A stretch of DNA of 64,000 nt from Anaeromassilibacillus sp001305115 (GCA_042854365.1 AP031437.1:2418001-2482000), one strand, 5' to 3'; shown: positions 8,641 through 17,672, numbered from the stretch's first letter. The notes: generated by a model from the sequence alone, not told the origin. Numbers and translations are program-made.

Positions 8641-9240
8641 TCAGTATCCTCCCGCAAAGAGCAGCGCATGCAGTTTATCCTGCAAGCTGTCTCTTGCGGC
8701 GTCGAATAGCGCCGCGAAAGAGCAGTTTTGCTCCACGCCGCCATACACCAGCACAAAGCCGCCTTCCATGTTCCGCGGCTCACGGGATATTTTTAAGCTG
8801 CCTCCGGCCGGGACGGCCTGCGCAAGTTCTTGTTCAAACCCTTTGGGCAGGCGATCCAGATCCCTTTGTGAGAAAAAGATCTCGCCGTTCTGGGCTAGCG
8901 CGTACTTATGGACTAATTTTTGTATATTGGCAAAATAATCCGCAGGCGCAAGCGCATCCATCGCCCGCAAGCTTTTGTCCATCAACTCCCGAATAATCTG
9001 CTGCTTGGCCGCAAGGATGCTCTGCCGTTTTTGCAGAGCTGCCGCGGACTCTGCCCGGCTTTGTAGGTCTTTCACCTTTTCCTTTGCCTGTTCTGCAATT
9101 TCCTGCGCGCGCGCTTCACCGCGCGACCGTGCCTCCTGTGCAATTTGCGCCGCTTTCTCCTCCGCGTCCCTGCGGATAGAGGCCGCGGAGGCCGCCGCGT
9201 CGTCTTCAATCTGTTTAATGATTTGTTCCAATCCAGTCAT
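8641..9240 (-). CDS. ntpE: V-type ATPase peripheral stalk subunit E
   Basis: A 199-residue subunit E. The first about 100 residues are a long charged helix rich in A, E, K, R and Q (coiled coil with the small NtpF subunit); the rest is the globular head-binding domain ending LLFAGGY. Pairs of E and F/G subunits form the outer stalks that hold the head still against rotor torque. It lies between ntpK and ntpC as in other bacterial V-ATPase operons. Confidence 0.93.
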   Translation of the reverse strand: MTGLEQIIKQIEDDAAASAASIRRDAEEKAAQIAQEARSRGEARAQEIAEQAKEKVKDLQSRAESAAALQKRQSILAAKQQIIRELMDKSLRAMDALAPADYFANIQKLVHKYALAQNGEIFFSQRDLDRLPKGFEQELAQAVPAGGSLKISREPRNMEGGFVLVYGGVEQNCSFAALFDAARDSLQDKLHALLFAGGY

Positions 9241-9282
9241 GCGCAGCGCTCCTTTTCCATATCATATTTTGGCGGGGGCGGA

Positions 9283-9765
9283 TCATACCGGCAGACCGCC
9301 GATGCCTGTAATCGCCAGGATGGAAACCAGAAGCGCAAGGATGGCGTAGGTTTCGACCATGGCGGGGAAGATGATGGCCTTGCCGAGCTGATCGGGGCGC
9401 TTCGCAACCAGACCGATGCAGGCGACCGACGCACGGCTCTGTTTCAGAGCCGACCAATAGCCAACAATCGCCATCGGCAGGCAGGCCAGAAAATACAGAA
9501 ATCCCTTTGCCAGAGACATTTCATAATTACCGCCCAGAATACCGATCTGGGAAAGCGTGATAAACGCGATCAACAGGCCGTAAATGCCCTGTGTGCCGGG
9601 AAGCAGCTGTAAAATCAAAACCTTACCGAATTTAGACGGGTCCTCTGTTACAACGCCTGCGGCAGCCTCGCCCGCACGGCCAACGCCTACTGCGGAACCA
9701 GCGCCTGCCAACAATGCCGCTAGAACTGCGCCAAGCAAAGCAAGTACAATACCCATGTTTTCCAT
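9283..9765 (-). CDS. ntpK: V-type ATPase membrane rotor subunit K with sodium-site residues
   Basis: A 160-residue, four-helix proteolipid (two fused hairpins) that forms the membrane rotor ring. The residues that bind sodium in E. hirae NtpK (L61, T64, Q65, Q110, E139) correspond here to L55, T58 and Q59 in LLPGTQG, Q109 in ALKQSRA, and the carboxylate E138 in PAMVETYAIL. All five are present, so the enzyme is predicted to pump sodium rather than protons. That prediction rests on the motif; coupling ion was not measured. The gene directly follows ntpI. Confidence 0.95.
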   Translation of the reverse strand: MENMGIVLALLGAVLAALLAGAGSAVGVGRAGEAAAGVVTEDPSKFGKVLILQLLPGTQGIYGLLIAFITLSQIGILGGNYEMSLAKGFLYFLACLPMAIVGYWSALKQSRASVACIGLVAKRPDQLGKAIIFPAMVETYAILALLVSILAITGIGGLPV

Positions 9766-9767
9766 AA

Positions 9768-11780
9768 TTATTTTTCCTCCCTGATTTTGTAGTATTTGGT
9801 ATGGACGCCGAATGGCGCAAATTTACGCCCGCCGCCCTCATAAAATTTTCCAAAGAACTCCACAAACTGGAGACGATTGGTATGCACATAAGCGCCCAAT
9901 AAATTGATCCCCAGATTGATGGTATGGCCAACGAGAAACACCAGGATAAACATGATCGCTCCACCGACTCCACCGCCGCCCATACTGCCCATCTGATTAA
10001 TCACCGTTGCAATGACGCTGGTTGCAAGTCCCAAGGCAAGCAGGCGGGAATACGACAGGACATCGCTTAAATAGCCAGTGACGTTATAAAGGCCGTAAAG
10101 GCCCTTGAGCAGCCGTTTGATCGGATTGCGAGATTCGCGTCCCGATGTAAAAATAATACCAACTGCACCGATCCCTGCGACAATTGCAGCTACGTTCCCC
10201 ACTTGAGCGGGTAAAATAAAGCTGAGTTGCGCGATGTCTACAAACATCTGATTGGACAACATAAACACAACTGCGCCGCCTACCAGCATATACCAGAATA
10301 TCACGTCGTACAGAGCATCCTTGTACTTCTTTTGCCGGCAAAGTTGGTAAAGCTGCATAGCCAAACCCGTGAACAAGTGGATCACACCGACCAAGAGCGC
10401 AAACATCAGCATGCGCATCGGTTCTTTGAGAGGCTCAAACCAAAGTGGCTGGAGCGCCACTTCGTTTCCAAAGAAGGTCCGGGAGACGACTGCCAAGGCA
10501 TCTCCAAAGAAACTTCCAAACAGGAATCCCCAAACCGTAGTGGAAATCCCACAGAAAAAAAACATCCGCAGCGTCTTGCGAAGCCCATCCTCCATATTCT
10601 TGAATTTGAGCAACACAAGTCCGCAACCAATCACCATCAGCAGCCCATAGGCAGCATCGGAGAGCATCATGCCAAATAGAAAATAATAAAAGACTGCCAT
10701 GACCGAGGTGGGGTCCACCTCGCCTTTGCCAGGAAGGCTAAAGGATTCCAAAACCCCCTCCACTGGCTCTGTAAACTTGTTGTTCTTCAGGAGTACAGGT
10801 ACATCCTCGTCCTCCGAGGGATTTTCGAGTTCCACCGCCGCGCCAAACCGCTGCTCCAGTTCCTGGGCGAGCTTCCCCGCATCCCTTTGGGGAATATATC
10901 CGGTGAGCACAAAGGTTCGCCGCGACTGCATGAGGCGGCCAATCACCTCATATTTCTCTTGACGCATGGTCAGGTAATCCACCATGAATTTGAGATCATC
11001 CCGTTGCGGGGCATAACTTTTGATCTCTTCTTCCGCCTCTTGCATGGTTTTTTGCTGCTCCTCAATTCGCCCTTGTAACGTTTGCATACGTTCTGCGGGG
11101 GGCGTTTTTGAAGGCGAAGCAGGTTTGGCAAAGCCCAAGGTACGCAAAGCTTCTTCCACCGCAGGAGCATCCCGCCGGTTACAAAGCAAAAAGATGCAAG
11201 TCTGCTCCTGAGAGGTACTGATCACATCCACATGAAGAGGGACCTTGGGTACCAATAAAGCCAAGTTCTCCTCCAACACAGGTTCTGTATACGCCGTTGG
11301 AAGCGTCCCAACAAAAGAAGCCGTACATTTTGTCCCCTGGATTCTCATGGAGACATCGAGATTCACCCAGGGATTCAGGGCTTCTATTTGCGTCTGCAAT
11401 TTTTGGATCGTCCCTTGGCTGTCTGCAATATCCTTTGAGAGTTCATTCAGACGATGAACCACATGGAGCACACTGTCGCTTTTTTCTCGGAATGCATCGT
11501 ACTGTACCGCCGGAATTTCCTTGCGTCCTTCCAGCGAAGCAAACAGAGACTTTTTCTCGGGCATATACTGGTGGAGTACATCCAATGCCTGTTTTGAAGC
11601 GGCAATGTTCTTTTCAAACTGTGTTTTTTGTGCGGTCATATCGATCCGCCGGAATACGCTGTCTTCCTCCAACACGTCGTTGATCTCCACCGCGCCACAC
11701 CGCTGTATCCATTCCAGAATGGGCTTTCGGTTTTTCCTGAGAGCGTATATGCTGATGCGCTGCATCTGCAATACCGCCAT
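9768..11780 (-). CDS. ntpI: V-type ATPase membrane stator subunit I
   Basis: A 670-residue subunit I (the a subunit). The N-terminal half (about 1-350) is a cytoplasmic dumbbell with long coiled-coil helices (RIEEQQKTMQEAEEEIKS region). The C-terminal half has about seven to eight membrane segments starting near VMAVFYYFLFGMMLSDAAYG and including the conserved SYSRLLALGLATSVIATVIN helix, whose arginine faces the rotor carboxylate. It provides the ion half-channels and anchors the peripheral stalks. It is the second gene of the operon. Confidence 0.95.
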   Translation of the reverse strand: MAVLQMQRISIYALRKNRKPILEWIQRCGAVEINDVLEEDSVFRRIDMTAQKTQFEKNIAASKQALDVLHQYMPEKKSLFASLEGRKEIPAVQYDAFREKSDSVLHVVHRLNELSKDIADSQGTIQKLQTQIEALNPWVNLDVSMRIQGTKCTASFVGTLPTAYTEPVLEENLALLVPKVPLHVDVISTSQEQTCIFLLCNRRDAPAVEEALRTLGFAKPASPSKTPPAERMQTLQGRIEEQQKTMQEAEEEIKSYAPQRDDLKFMVDYLTMRQEKYEVIGRLMQSRRTFVLTGYIPQRDAGKLAQELEQRFGAAVELENPSEDEDVPVLLKNNKFTEPVEGVLESFSLPGKGEVDPTSVMAVFYYFLFGMMLSDAAYGLLMVIGCGLVLLKFKNMEDGLRKTLRMFFFCGISTTVWGFLFGSFFGDALAVVSRTFFGNEVALQPLWFEPLKEPMRMLMFALLVGVIHLFTGLAMQLYQLCRQKKYKDALYDVIFWYMLVGGAVVFMLSNQMFVDIAQLSFILPAQVGNVAAIVAGIGAVGIIFTSGRESRNPIKRLLKGLYGLYNVTGYLSDVLSYSRLLALGLATSVIATVINQMGSMGGGGVGGAIMFILVFLVGHTINLGINLLGAYVHTNRLQFVEFFGKFYEGGGRKFAPFGVHTKYYKIREEK

Positions 11781-11820
11781 AAGTGCAATTCCTCCTTTCG
11801 GAATTGGTTTTTACTCGCTA

Positions 11821-12132
11821 CTATCCGACGAGTTCGGCAATCACACAGGCGATTGCCTCTTTTTCCTTTTTTTGTGCATGCGCACGCAGCGCCGCAATCT
11901 CTTGCTCGGCTTCTTGAGCAGCCTTCGCCACACGGGATTCTCCCTGCTTGCTCGCCGCCTGCAAGGAATTCCGGGCCTGCTTGTCCGCCTCAGCAGCCAT
12001 ATGTGCCACCGTCTGTTCTGCATCTTTGCGGGCCTGCTGTAACAATTGCTCAGCCTGCTGTGCTGCATCCCGTTCGGTCTGCTCTGCTTTTCGTTCCGTC
12101 TCCCGTACGATGTCGATTGTCTGCTGTGCCAT
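11821..12132 (-). CDS. ntpF: V-type ATPase peripheral stalk subunit G/H (NtpF-type)
   Basis: A 103-residue, almost entirely helical protein (MAQQTIDIVRETERKAEQTE...), rich in A, E, K and Q with no prolines or cysteines, as expected for the small partner of NtpE in the outer stalk. It is the first gene of the operon, matching the ntpF position in E. hirae. Sequence identity in this class is low because it is mostly coiled coil, so assignment leans on length, composition and place. Confidence 0.85.
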   Translation of the reverse strand: MAQQTIDIVRETERKAEQTERDAAQQAEQLLQQARKDAEQTVAHMAAEADKQARNSLQAASKQGESRVAKAAQEAEQEIAALRAHAQKKEKEAIACVIAELVG

Positions 12133-12212
12133 ACGGTTTCATCACCCCCTATTCCTTTTTGGTTATGCATGGCCCCATGTCTGGGGTCCTTATGGATTCC
12201 AAAATTATCTTC

Positions 12213-12241
12213 ATTGTACATGAAAAGAATGGAAAGTGCAA
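12213..12241 (-). promoter_or_regulatory. Promoter of the V-ATPase operon
   Basis: On the minus strand TTGCAC (12241-12236), a 17-base spacer and TACAAT (12218-12213) match a vegetative promoter. It lies about 80 bases before ntpF. The leader between contains a short C/G-rich hairpin near 12172-12192 without a T tract. Confidence 0.7.
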
Positions 12242-12411
12242 CAATATTGACCAACATTTTTCTGATAAAATTTGTATTTTGTACAATCCGATCAATTTTT
12301 TCGGTTGACCAAGTTTTTTGTCAAAAGGTCACCAGATTCGCCCCTTTTATCCCACCAAAAATCAGACGAAATTTTCTTTGATTCGTCAATAAATTTATGA
12401 ATTTCGCTCCA

Positions 12412-12440
12412 TTGATTTCAGTGCGCTAAATCGGTATAAT
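12412..12440 (+). promoter_or_regulatory. Promoter of serC-serA
   Basis: TTGATT (12412-12417), 17 bases, TATAAT (12435-12440), about 55 bases before the serC start. The stretch 12242-12411 between this and the divergent V-ATPase promoter is AT-rich and holds no gene. Confidence 0.75.
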
Positions 12441-12496
12441 AAATAGTATTATAGTCTGCTCATCTGAAGCAGTAATTTATAGGAGGTTGCACCATT

Positions 12497-13582
12497 ATGA
12501 ATCGCGTTTATAACTTTTCCGCGGGCCCCTCGATGCTGCCCGAAGCTGTTCTTCGCCGCGCTGCGGACGAAATGTTGGACTATCAGGGCAGTGGCCAATC
12601 GGTTATGGAAATGTCCCATCGTTCTAAGGTCTATGAGGGTATCATCGGTTCTGCCGAAAGCCTGCTCCGTGAAGTCATGAATATTCCCGACAACTACAAA
12701 GTCTTGTTCTTACAGGGTGGTGCATCCTCCCAGTTTGCAATGGTTCCCATGAATTTGATGACCAAAAGCGGCAAGGCCGACTTTGTGATTACTGGCCAGT
12801 GGGCTACAAAGGCATATAAAGAAGCGGCCCGCTACGGTGAAGCGAATGTTGTGGCTTCTTCTAAGGATCAGACCTTCTGCTATATACCGAAGCTCGATCC
12901 TTCTACCTTTACCAAAGATGCGGACTATTTCCACATCTGCATGAACAACACCATCTACGGTACCAAATTTACAAAGTTGCCGGAGACGGGAGAGGTCCCG
13001 CTGGTAGCGGATATTTCCTCCTGCATTTTGAGTGAACCGATCGATGTGAACAAGTTCGGCGTATTGTATGCAGGCGCTCAAAAGAACATGGGACCGGCCG
13101 GTTTGACGGTTGTCATTATCCGCGAGGACCTGATCGGCCATGCGATGGACATCACTCCCACCATGTTTAACTATCAGACCCATGCGGACAATGGTTCTAT
13201 GTTTAATACACCGCCATGCTATGCAATCTATATCAGCATGCTCGTACTCGATTGGATCAAGAACACCATGGGCGGCCTTGAGGAAATGAAAAAATACAAT
13301 GAGAAAAAGGCGGGTATTCTGTATCATTATCTGGACAACTCCAAGATGTTCCGTGGAACCGTCGTTCCGAAAGACCGCTCTTTGATGAACGTCCCGTTCG
13401 TTACAGACAGCGACGAACTGAACGCAAAGTTTGTCAAAGAGGCCGAGGCAGCTGGTTTCGTCAATCTAAAGGGCCATCGTTCGGTCGGTGGAATGCGCGC
13501 TTCGATTTACAATGCTATGCCGATGGAAGGCGTCGAAAAGCTCGTAGAATTTATGAAGAAGTTTGAAGAAGCCAACGCATAA
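12497..13582 (+). CDS. serC: Phosphoserine aminotransferase
   Basis: A 361-residue fold-type I aminotransferase, second step of serine synthesis: 3-phosphohydroxypyruvate plus glutamate to phosphoserine, using PLP. It opens NRVYNFSAGPSMLPEAVL, the SerC signature. The PLP-binding lysine is in YAGAQKNMGPAGL (residue 196), and the C-terminal KGHRSVGGMRASIYNAMP motif binds the substrate phosphate. AGGAGG at 12481-12486 fixes the start. It is followed after 67 bases by serA and shares its promoter. Confidence 0.97.
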   Translation: MNRVYNFSAGPSMLPEAVLRRAADEMLDYQGSGQSVMEMSHRSKVYEGIIGSAESLLREVMNIPDNYKVLFLQGGASSQFAMVPMNLMTKSGKADFVITGQWATKAYKEAARYGEANVVASSKDQTFCYIPKLDPSTFTKDADYFHICMNNTIYGTKFTKLPETGEVPLVADISSCILSEPIDVNKFGVLYAGAQKNMGPAGLTVVIIREDLIGHAMDITPTMFNYQTHADNGSMFNTPPCYAIYISMLVLDWIKNTMGGLEEMKKYNEKKAGILYHYLDNSKMFRGTVVPKDRSLMNVPFVTDSDELNAKFVKEAEAAGFVNLKGHRSVGGMRASIYNAMPMEGVEKLVEFMKKFEEANA

Positions 13583-13649
13583 GCCCTGTTGCTTACATAG
13601 TATGGCATTTAGAAAGATCCTTTATTTTTGAAAGATACAGGTGATAAAC

Positions 13650-14810
13650 ATGTACAATGTGAAATGCTTAAATAAAATTTCCTCCGTGGGCCTGGACCGT
13701 TTTGGTGCAAACTATACCTGCGGCGAAGACGTCGAAAATCCAGAGGCAATCCTGGTTCGTTCCGCTTCCATGCATGAGATGGAGCTGCCCAGTAACTTGT
13801 TGGCAATTGCGCGCGCAGGCGCGGGTGTCAACAATATTCCGTTGGACAAATGCAGTGAAGCAGGAATCTGCGTCTTTAATACACCGGGCGCCAATGCCAA
13901 CGCTGTCAAGGAGCTGGTTATCGCGGGGTTGCTGCTCGCCTCTCGTAAGATTGTTTCCGGTATTGAATGGGCAAAGAGCTTGAAGGGCAAGGGCGCAGAA
14001 GTTGGTAAACTGGTCGAAAAGGGAAAAAGCCAGTTTGTTGGACCGGAAATCAGCGGAAAACGCCTTGGTGTTATCGGCCTTGGCGCCATCGGTATTCTGG
14101 TGGCCAACGCTGCTAAGAGCCTTGGCATGGAAGTCTATGGCTACGATCCGTATTTGAGTGTTGATGCCGCGTGGGGCCTTTCCCGCTCCACCAAGCATGC
14201 GCAGACATTGGATGAAATCTATGCAAACTGCGATTATATCACTGTTCATGTTCCGCTTACGCCGGACACCAAAGAAATGATCAACGCAGAAAGTATTGCT
14301 AAGATGCAGGATCATGTGCGTATTCTAAACTTTGCACGCGGTGACCTGGTAAATTCTGCTGACCTCCTAAAAGCATTGGCAGACGGAAAGGTTGCTTCCT
14401 ATGTGACGGATTTTCCGACGGATGAGATGTTGGGTGTAGAGGGTGTTGTCGCTGTTCCGCATCTGGGCGCATCCACCCCGGAGAGCGAGGACAATTGTGC
14501 GCGTATGGCAGCCGACGAGCTCAAGGATTATCTCGAAAACGGCAACATCTTGCACTCTGTAAACCTTCCAAATGTTTCCATGCCGCGTGATCCGGCTTTC
14601 TCCCGTATTTGTATCATTCACCGCAATGTCCCGAATACGATCAGCCTTTTGGCCGGTAAGCTTGCGGAGTTCGGCATCAATATTGAGAATATGCAGAGTA
14701 AATCCCGTAAGGATTACGCTTATACCCTTTTGGATGTCACAGGCGACCTCAACGGAAATGCTGCAAAGATTGAAGAATTTCCGGATATCATTAAGGTCCG
14801 TGTGATCTAA
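13650..14810 (+). CDS. serA: D-3-phosphoglycerate dehydrogenase (short form with ACT domain)
   Basis: A 386-residue NAD-dependent 2-hydroxyacid dehydrogenase, first step of serine synthesis. The nucleotide fold carries GVIGLGAIG near residues 140-150; the catalytic Arg-Glu-His set is represented by LNFARGD and the VPHLGAST segment. The last about 75 residues (ICIIHRNVPNTISLLAGKL...) form an ACT domain, where serine is expected to inhibit. I use ATG at 13650, preceded by AGGTGA, rather than the in-frame GTG at 13641. It lacks the large intervening domain of long SerA forms. Confidence 0.95.
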   Translation: MYNVKCLNKISSVGLDRFGANYTCGEDVENPEAILVRSASMHEMELPSNLLAIARAGAGVNNIPLDKCSEAGICVFNTPGANANAVKELVIAGLLLASRKIVSGIEWAKSLKGKGAEVGKLVEKGKSQFVGPEISGKRLGVIGLGAIGILVANAAKSLGMEVYGYDPYLSVDAAWGLSRSTKHAQTLDEIYANCDYITVHVPLTPDTKEMINAESIAKMQDHVRILNFARGDLVNSADLLKALADGKVASYVTDFPTDEMLGVEGVVAVPHLGASTPESEDNCARMAADELKDYLENGNILHSVNLPNVSMPRDPAFSRICIIHRNVPNTISLLAGKLAEFGINIENMQSKSRKDYAYTLLDVTGDLNGNAAKIEEFPDIIKVRVI

Positions 14811-14845
14811 AACGAAATTTTTCGTTCACACCTGAAAAAATACTG

Positions 14846-14884
14846 TCCGCCTGTTGTGAAATTCATCACAACAGGCGGATTTTT
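14846..14884 (+). terminator. Terminator of serC-serA
   Basis: A perfect 14-bp stem (14846-14859 with 14866-14879), 6-base loop, then TTTTTG, 35 bases after the serA stop. Confidence 0.92.
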
Positions 14885-15420
14885 GTAAGTGAAGAAGGAG
14901 GTCCTTACACTCTATAAAATGGAGCATTCCGCAAGCTTTCTCCTTATGAAAGACCCTATGACCGACAAGATTGCCAACTTCTATAGCAGGCCAAGTTTTC
15001 CCCAACATAATGGAACGATCCATGCACATCCATATCCTCGGACCCGTTCTACTGGAAAAAGAAATTCTTCATAAAAGAACAACGATAAACGGCGATCGAC
15101 CTCTATACATTGACCATCGCTCTCATAAACAAAAATTATTTTCACGATGAACCCGTTATACTCCTCACGAAAAGTGTTCTGAAAGTATTCTATATGGGGA
15201 TTGCATCCCCCATATAGGACGACCTTGTACCACATACTATCGATCTGCAAATTACATTTATTATGAGGAAACAAGTATGCATGTTATTGATAAGCCCTAA
15301 AATACCACGTGTACTTCAAAATACCTACATATACTCTTACACATGGGAGTTCCTTCAGAATGAACCATGTACCAACTACTGACTATGGACAAAGCAAACC
15401 ATTACGGTAGTTCGATGAAT

Positions 15421-15553
15421 TTGCCTATAGAGGCAAGTAAGGCAGATTATCAAGACAGGGTTGCCGCATTTGCCTATACCGGGGTATAGGCAAGCAAGGC
15501 AGACGATCAAGATAATCATTACATGCGTTTGCCTATATCTGATAGGCAAACGC
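15421..15553. repeat. Cluster of three palindromes in partial direct repeats
   Basis: Three inverted repeats share the core TTGCCTAT/ATAGGCAA: TTGCCT/AGGCAA at 15421-15436; an 11-bp-arm palindrome with a 2-base centre at 15470-15493; and a 12-bp-arm palindrome with a 5-base loop at 15525-15553. After the first two follows a direct repeat of about 24 bases (GGCAAGYAAGGCAGA..ATCAAGA) at about 15432-15455 and 15489-15512. The period is about 57 bases. The third unit stops after its palindrome. No coding potential; role unknown. Confidence 0.8.
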
Positions 15554-15880
15554 GGCTAACCAATATAACGAGTACACTCCATAAACTGCGCTAGATCTTG
15601 GACGGCAATCTCTATGAGATCGTCAAATCTCTGACGGATAAACCTTTAGAGGTTATTTTCTATCATCATCAAAGCGAACGAAAAGAGCTTCTACGAAGAT
15701 CACCATCTACCAGGCTTAAAAAAGGGACAAATACATGAAAGAAAACTTTTTCGACGGGATTGCAGTTCAAGAACTCTTGATACTTTATATGTAAGCCCTA
15801 TTGAGATCTTTTTCTATCTTCACAATTTCAGTTCGGAACAAAACTATTCATAATTACATCCTAGAAGTGAATTTTTGATA

Positions 15881-15925
15881 CAGCGCTTAGGAGGGCGGTG
15901 CTCTGTCCAGCTGAGCTATTGGCGC
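15881..15925 (-). pseudogene. 5' half of a tRNA-Arg (CCU) gene
   Basis: Read on the minus strand from 15925, it gives a 7-base acceptor strand, T8-A9, a perfect D arm (GCTC...GAGC), the 5' anticodon strand CCGCC and the loop CTCCTAA with anticodon CCT. Homology stops at once after the loop: the following bases cannot pair with the anticodon strand and no T arm follows. It is thus a truncated, non-functional gene. Confidence 0.7.
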
Positions 15926-15948
15926 ATATACAATTTTTATTCGTTTCT

Positions 15949-16018
15949 GTGACCCCGGCGGTTGAGAACCCGCCAAATGTTAGGAGGCGGACCCTCTATC
16001 CCGGTGAGGTACGGGGGC
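15949..16018 (-). pseudogene. Degenerate tRNA-Arg (CCU) gene
   Basis: Minus strand from 16018: acceptor strand GCCCCCG pairs 6 of 7 with CGGGGTC near 15951-15957; D arm CCTC/GAGG pairs; the loop CTCCTAA gives anticodon CCT. The 3' anticodon strand and variable loop are replaced by about five unrelated bases, and the T arm reads TTCTCAA with a one-base loss instead of TTCGAAT. The 3' end after the acceptor is AC. It is recognisable but should not fold or be charged. Confidence 0.65.
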
Positions 16019-16402
16019 TTATACAGAGAATATTCCATTTTACAAGACTCCTGGATTCGAACGATTCGATTTTTAGGAATTTTTTGTTCTTCCGTTGTCA
16101 TGTTCTCTTTTTGTTCCTTACCGATCGATCAAAATCATACCTTCCATCCCTTTTGATTCACAGCCCTAGATCGTTCAAAACATCAACATCATTTTCCAAC
16201 TTTTATTTTTCAACTCTATTTTCCTTCTAAAAATATAGCGATTGTATGTATACCATGTGCAACGGCTTTTTCCCATTCCAGTATTCTTACAATCAACGGG
16301 AAAGAGCGCTTTTCGAATATCCATTGGGAACACTTATAATCGTTCTAAATCATATGATAAACCGCTTATGCCATCAGTAAAATACAGGGGAATTCCCTAA
16401 AC

Positions 16403-16435
16403 AAAAGGGTGGGACGAAATTCGTCCCACCCTTTT
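16403..16435 (-). terminator. Terminator of nagA
   Basis: A 15-bp perfect stem (16403-16417 with 16421-16435) with flanking A and T tracts, 15 bases beyond the nagA stop. It could act in both directions. Confidence 0.9.
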
Positions 16436-16449
16436 TAGCTTTCCATTCC

Positions 16450-17586
16450 TTACCGGTTGTCCACAGCAATTTTGCCGCGTGCAATAACCATTTTAATATT
16501 CAAATCATTGTCCAATACCACTAGATCGGCACGTTTTCCCACTTTAATGCTGCCAATATTGGCATCCTCGTGGATTTCACGGGCTGGATTAATGGTTGCG
16601 CTCTTAATTACCTGTTTAAACGGTACACCGAATCGCACCAAATTGCACACTTCCTGGTGCATATTGGTGGTCGATCCAGCAATTGTTCCATCCTTTAAGC
16701 GCGCCTGACCATCTTTGACATAGACCGTTTGCCCTCCTAGCTCGGAAATGCCGTCCGGTTCACCCGCCGCACGCATGGAATCACTGATAATCACCGTACG
16801 ATCCTCCCCAAGCTGGCGGAATGTAATCCGCAACACTGCTGGATTAATATGGAACCCATCGCATATGATTTCTGCGCGCACACGCTCATCGTCAAATACA
16901 GCGCCAACTACACCCGGAGAACGATGCGTCATACCACTCATCGCATTGTATAAATGGGTGGCATGCGTTATGCCGATATTAAAGGCATGCTTTGCTTGAT
17001 CATAATCGGCATCCGTATGGGCAATCGAAACAGTGCAAAGTTTGCTCGCTTTTTTGATGAATTCATCGGCTCCCTCACACTCTGGCGCAATATCTACCAG
17101 TTTGATAATGCCTCCACACCCATCGTAGAACCTCTTGAACTCCTCCCAATCTGGATTTTTGACATATTCACCCTTCTGTGCGCCTTTTTTATTAATAGAA
17201 ATATACGGCCCTTCCATATTGACTCCCATAATTGCCGCACCAAAGGGACGGTCATCCATGCAAGCTTTTACACTAGCCAAAGCATCTTCAATTTCTTCAT
17301 GGGAAACCGTCATCGTTGTAGGACAGAAGCTGGTCACCCCCTTCGTAACTAAATGGGCGGCCATTTTTGCCAGTCCCGCAGTAGATGCATCACAAGTATC
17401 CGCACCAACACAGGCATGAATGTGAATGTCTACGAAACCAGGGACTATTACACATCCGGAAAGATCAATCTCTTCATCCCCATGGAGTTCTGGGGCAATC
17501 TCCGCAATTTTTTCGCCATCTGTAGATAGGCAGGCATCCACCAATGTAAACGTATCATCCATAATCTTTGCATTCTTCAGAATCAT
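16450..17586 (-). CDS. nagA: N-acetylglucosamine-6-phosphate deacetylase
   Basis: A 378-residue amidohydrolase that removes acetate from N-acetylglucosamine-6-phosphate, in amino-sugar use and cell-wall recycling. The metal-site motif VDIHIHACVGADTCD is near residue 53-67, NMEGPYIS near 125, further histidines in SIAHTDADYDQ and THLYNAM, and the catalytic aspartate in IISDSM. Length matches the family (about 380). It stands alone here, without nagB. The start has AGGTG upstream and overlaps the stop of a short upstream frame (ATGA). Confidence 0.95.
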   Translation of the reverse strand: MILKNAKIMDDTFTLVDACLSTDGEKIAEIAPELHGDEEIDLSGCVIVPGFVDIHIHACVGADTCDASTAGLAKMAAHLVTKGVTSFCPTTMTVSHEEIEDALASVKACMDDRPFGAAIMGVNMEGPYISINKKGAQKGEYVKNPDWEEFKRFYDGCGGIIKLVDIAPECEGADEFIKKASKLCTVSIAHTDADYDQAKHAFNIGITHATHLYNAMSGMTHRSPGVVGAVFDDERVRAEIICDGFHINPAVLRITFRQLGEDRTVIISDSMRAAGEPDGISELGGQTVYVKDGQARLKDGTIAGSTTNMHQEVCNLVRFGVPFKQVIKSATINPAREIHEDANIGSIKVGKRADLVVLDNDLNIKMVIARGKIAVDNR

Positions 17587-17672
17587 TTTTTCACCTCATC
17601 TGGGAGTGCGTTCTGAAAGCGGCTGTATGCTTCCCTAGCCCTCTGCAAAATTCCTTCCCATGGAACAAGCAT
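17583..17672 (-). CDS. Possible short upstream frame coupled to nagA
   Basis: A 29-codon frame (MLVPWEGILQRAREAYSRFQ...) ends with TGA overlapping the nagA ATG as ATGA. The frame stays open upstream to about 17764 but the nagA promoter -10 lies just beyond, so it is not the tail of a large transcribed gene. No clear ribosome binding site precedes the ATG. It may be a leader frame, a decayed gene end, or chance. Confidence 0.2.
   Translation of the reverse strand: MLVPWEGILQRAREAYSRFQNALPDEVKK

Larger units (their letters stand above)
14885..16402. other. 1.5-kb gene-free, decayed region
   Basis: No reading frame with a credible start and composition was found on either strand. The stretch holds a cluster of palindromic repeats (15421-15553) and tRNA-Arg remnants on the minus strand (15881-16018), plus a possible third tRNA 3' scrap with TTCGAATCC on the minus strand near 16045-16062. 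The remainder (14885-15420, 15554-15880, 16063-16402) is AT-rich with no recognisable feature. It looks like the residue of past insertions. Confidence 0.6.

Noticed and set aside
15421..15553. CRISPR array
   Set aside because: Only two to three units, repeats are palindromic with variable loops and the intervening blocks are themselves repeated rather than unique spacers; no cas genes in the window.
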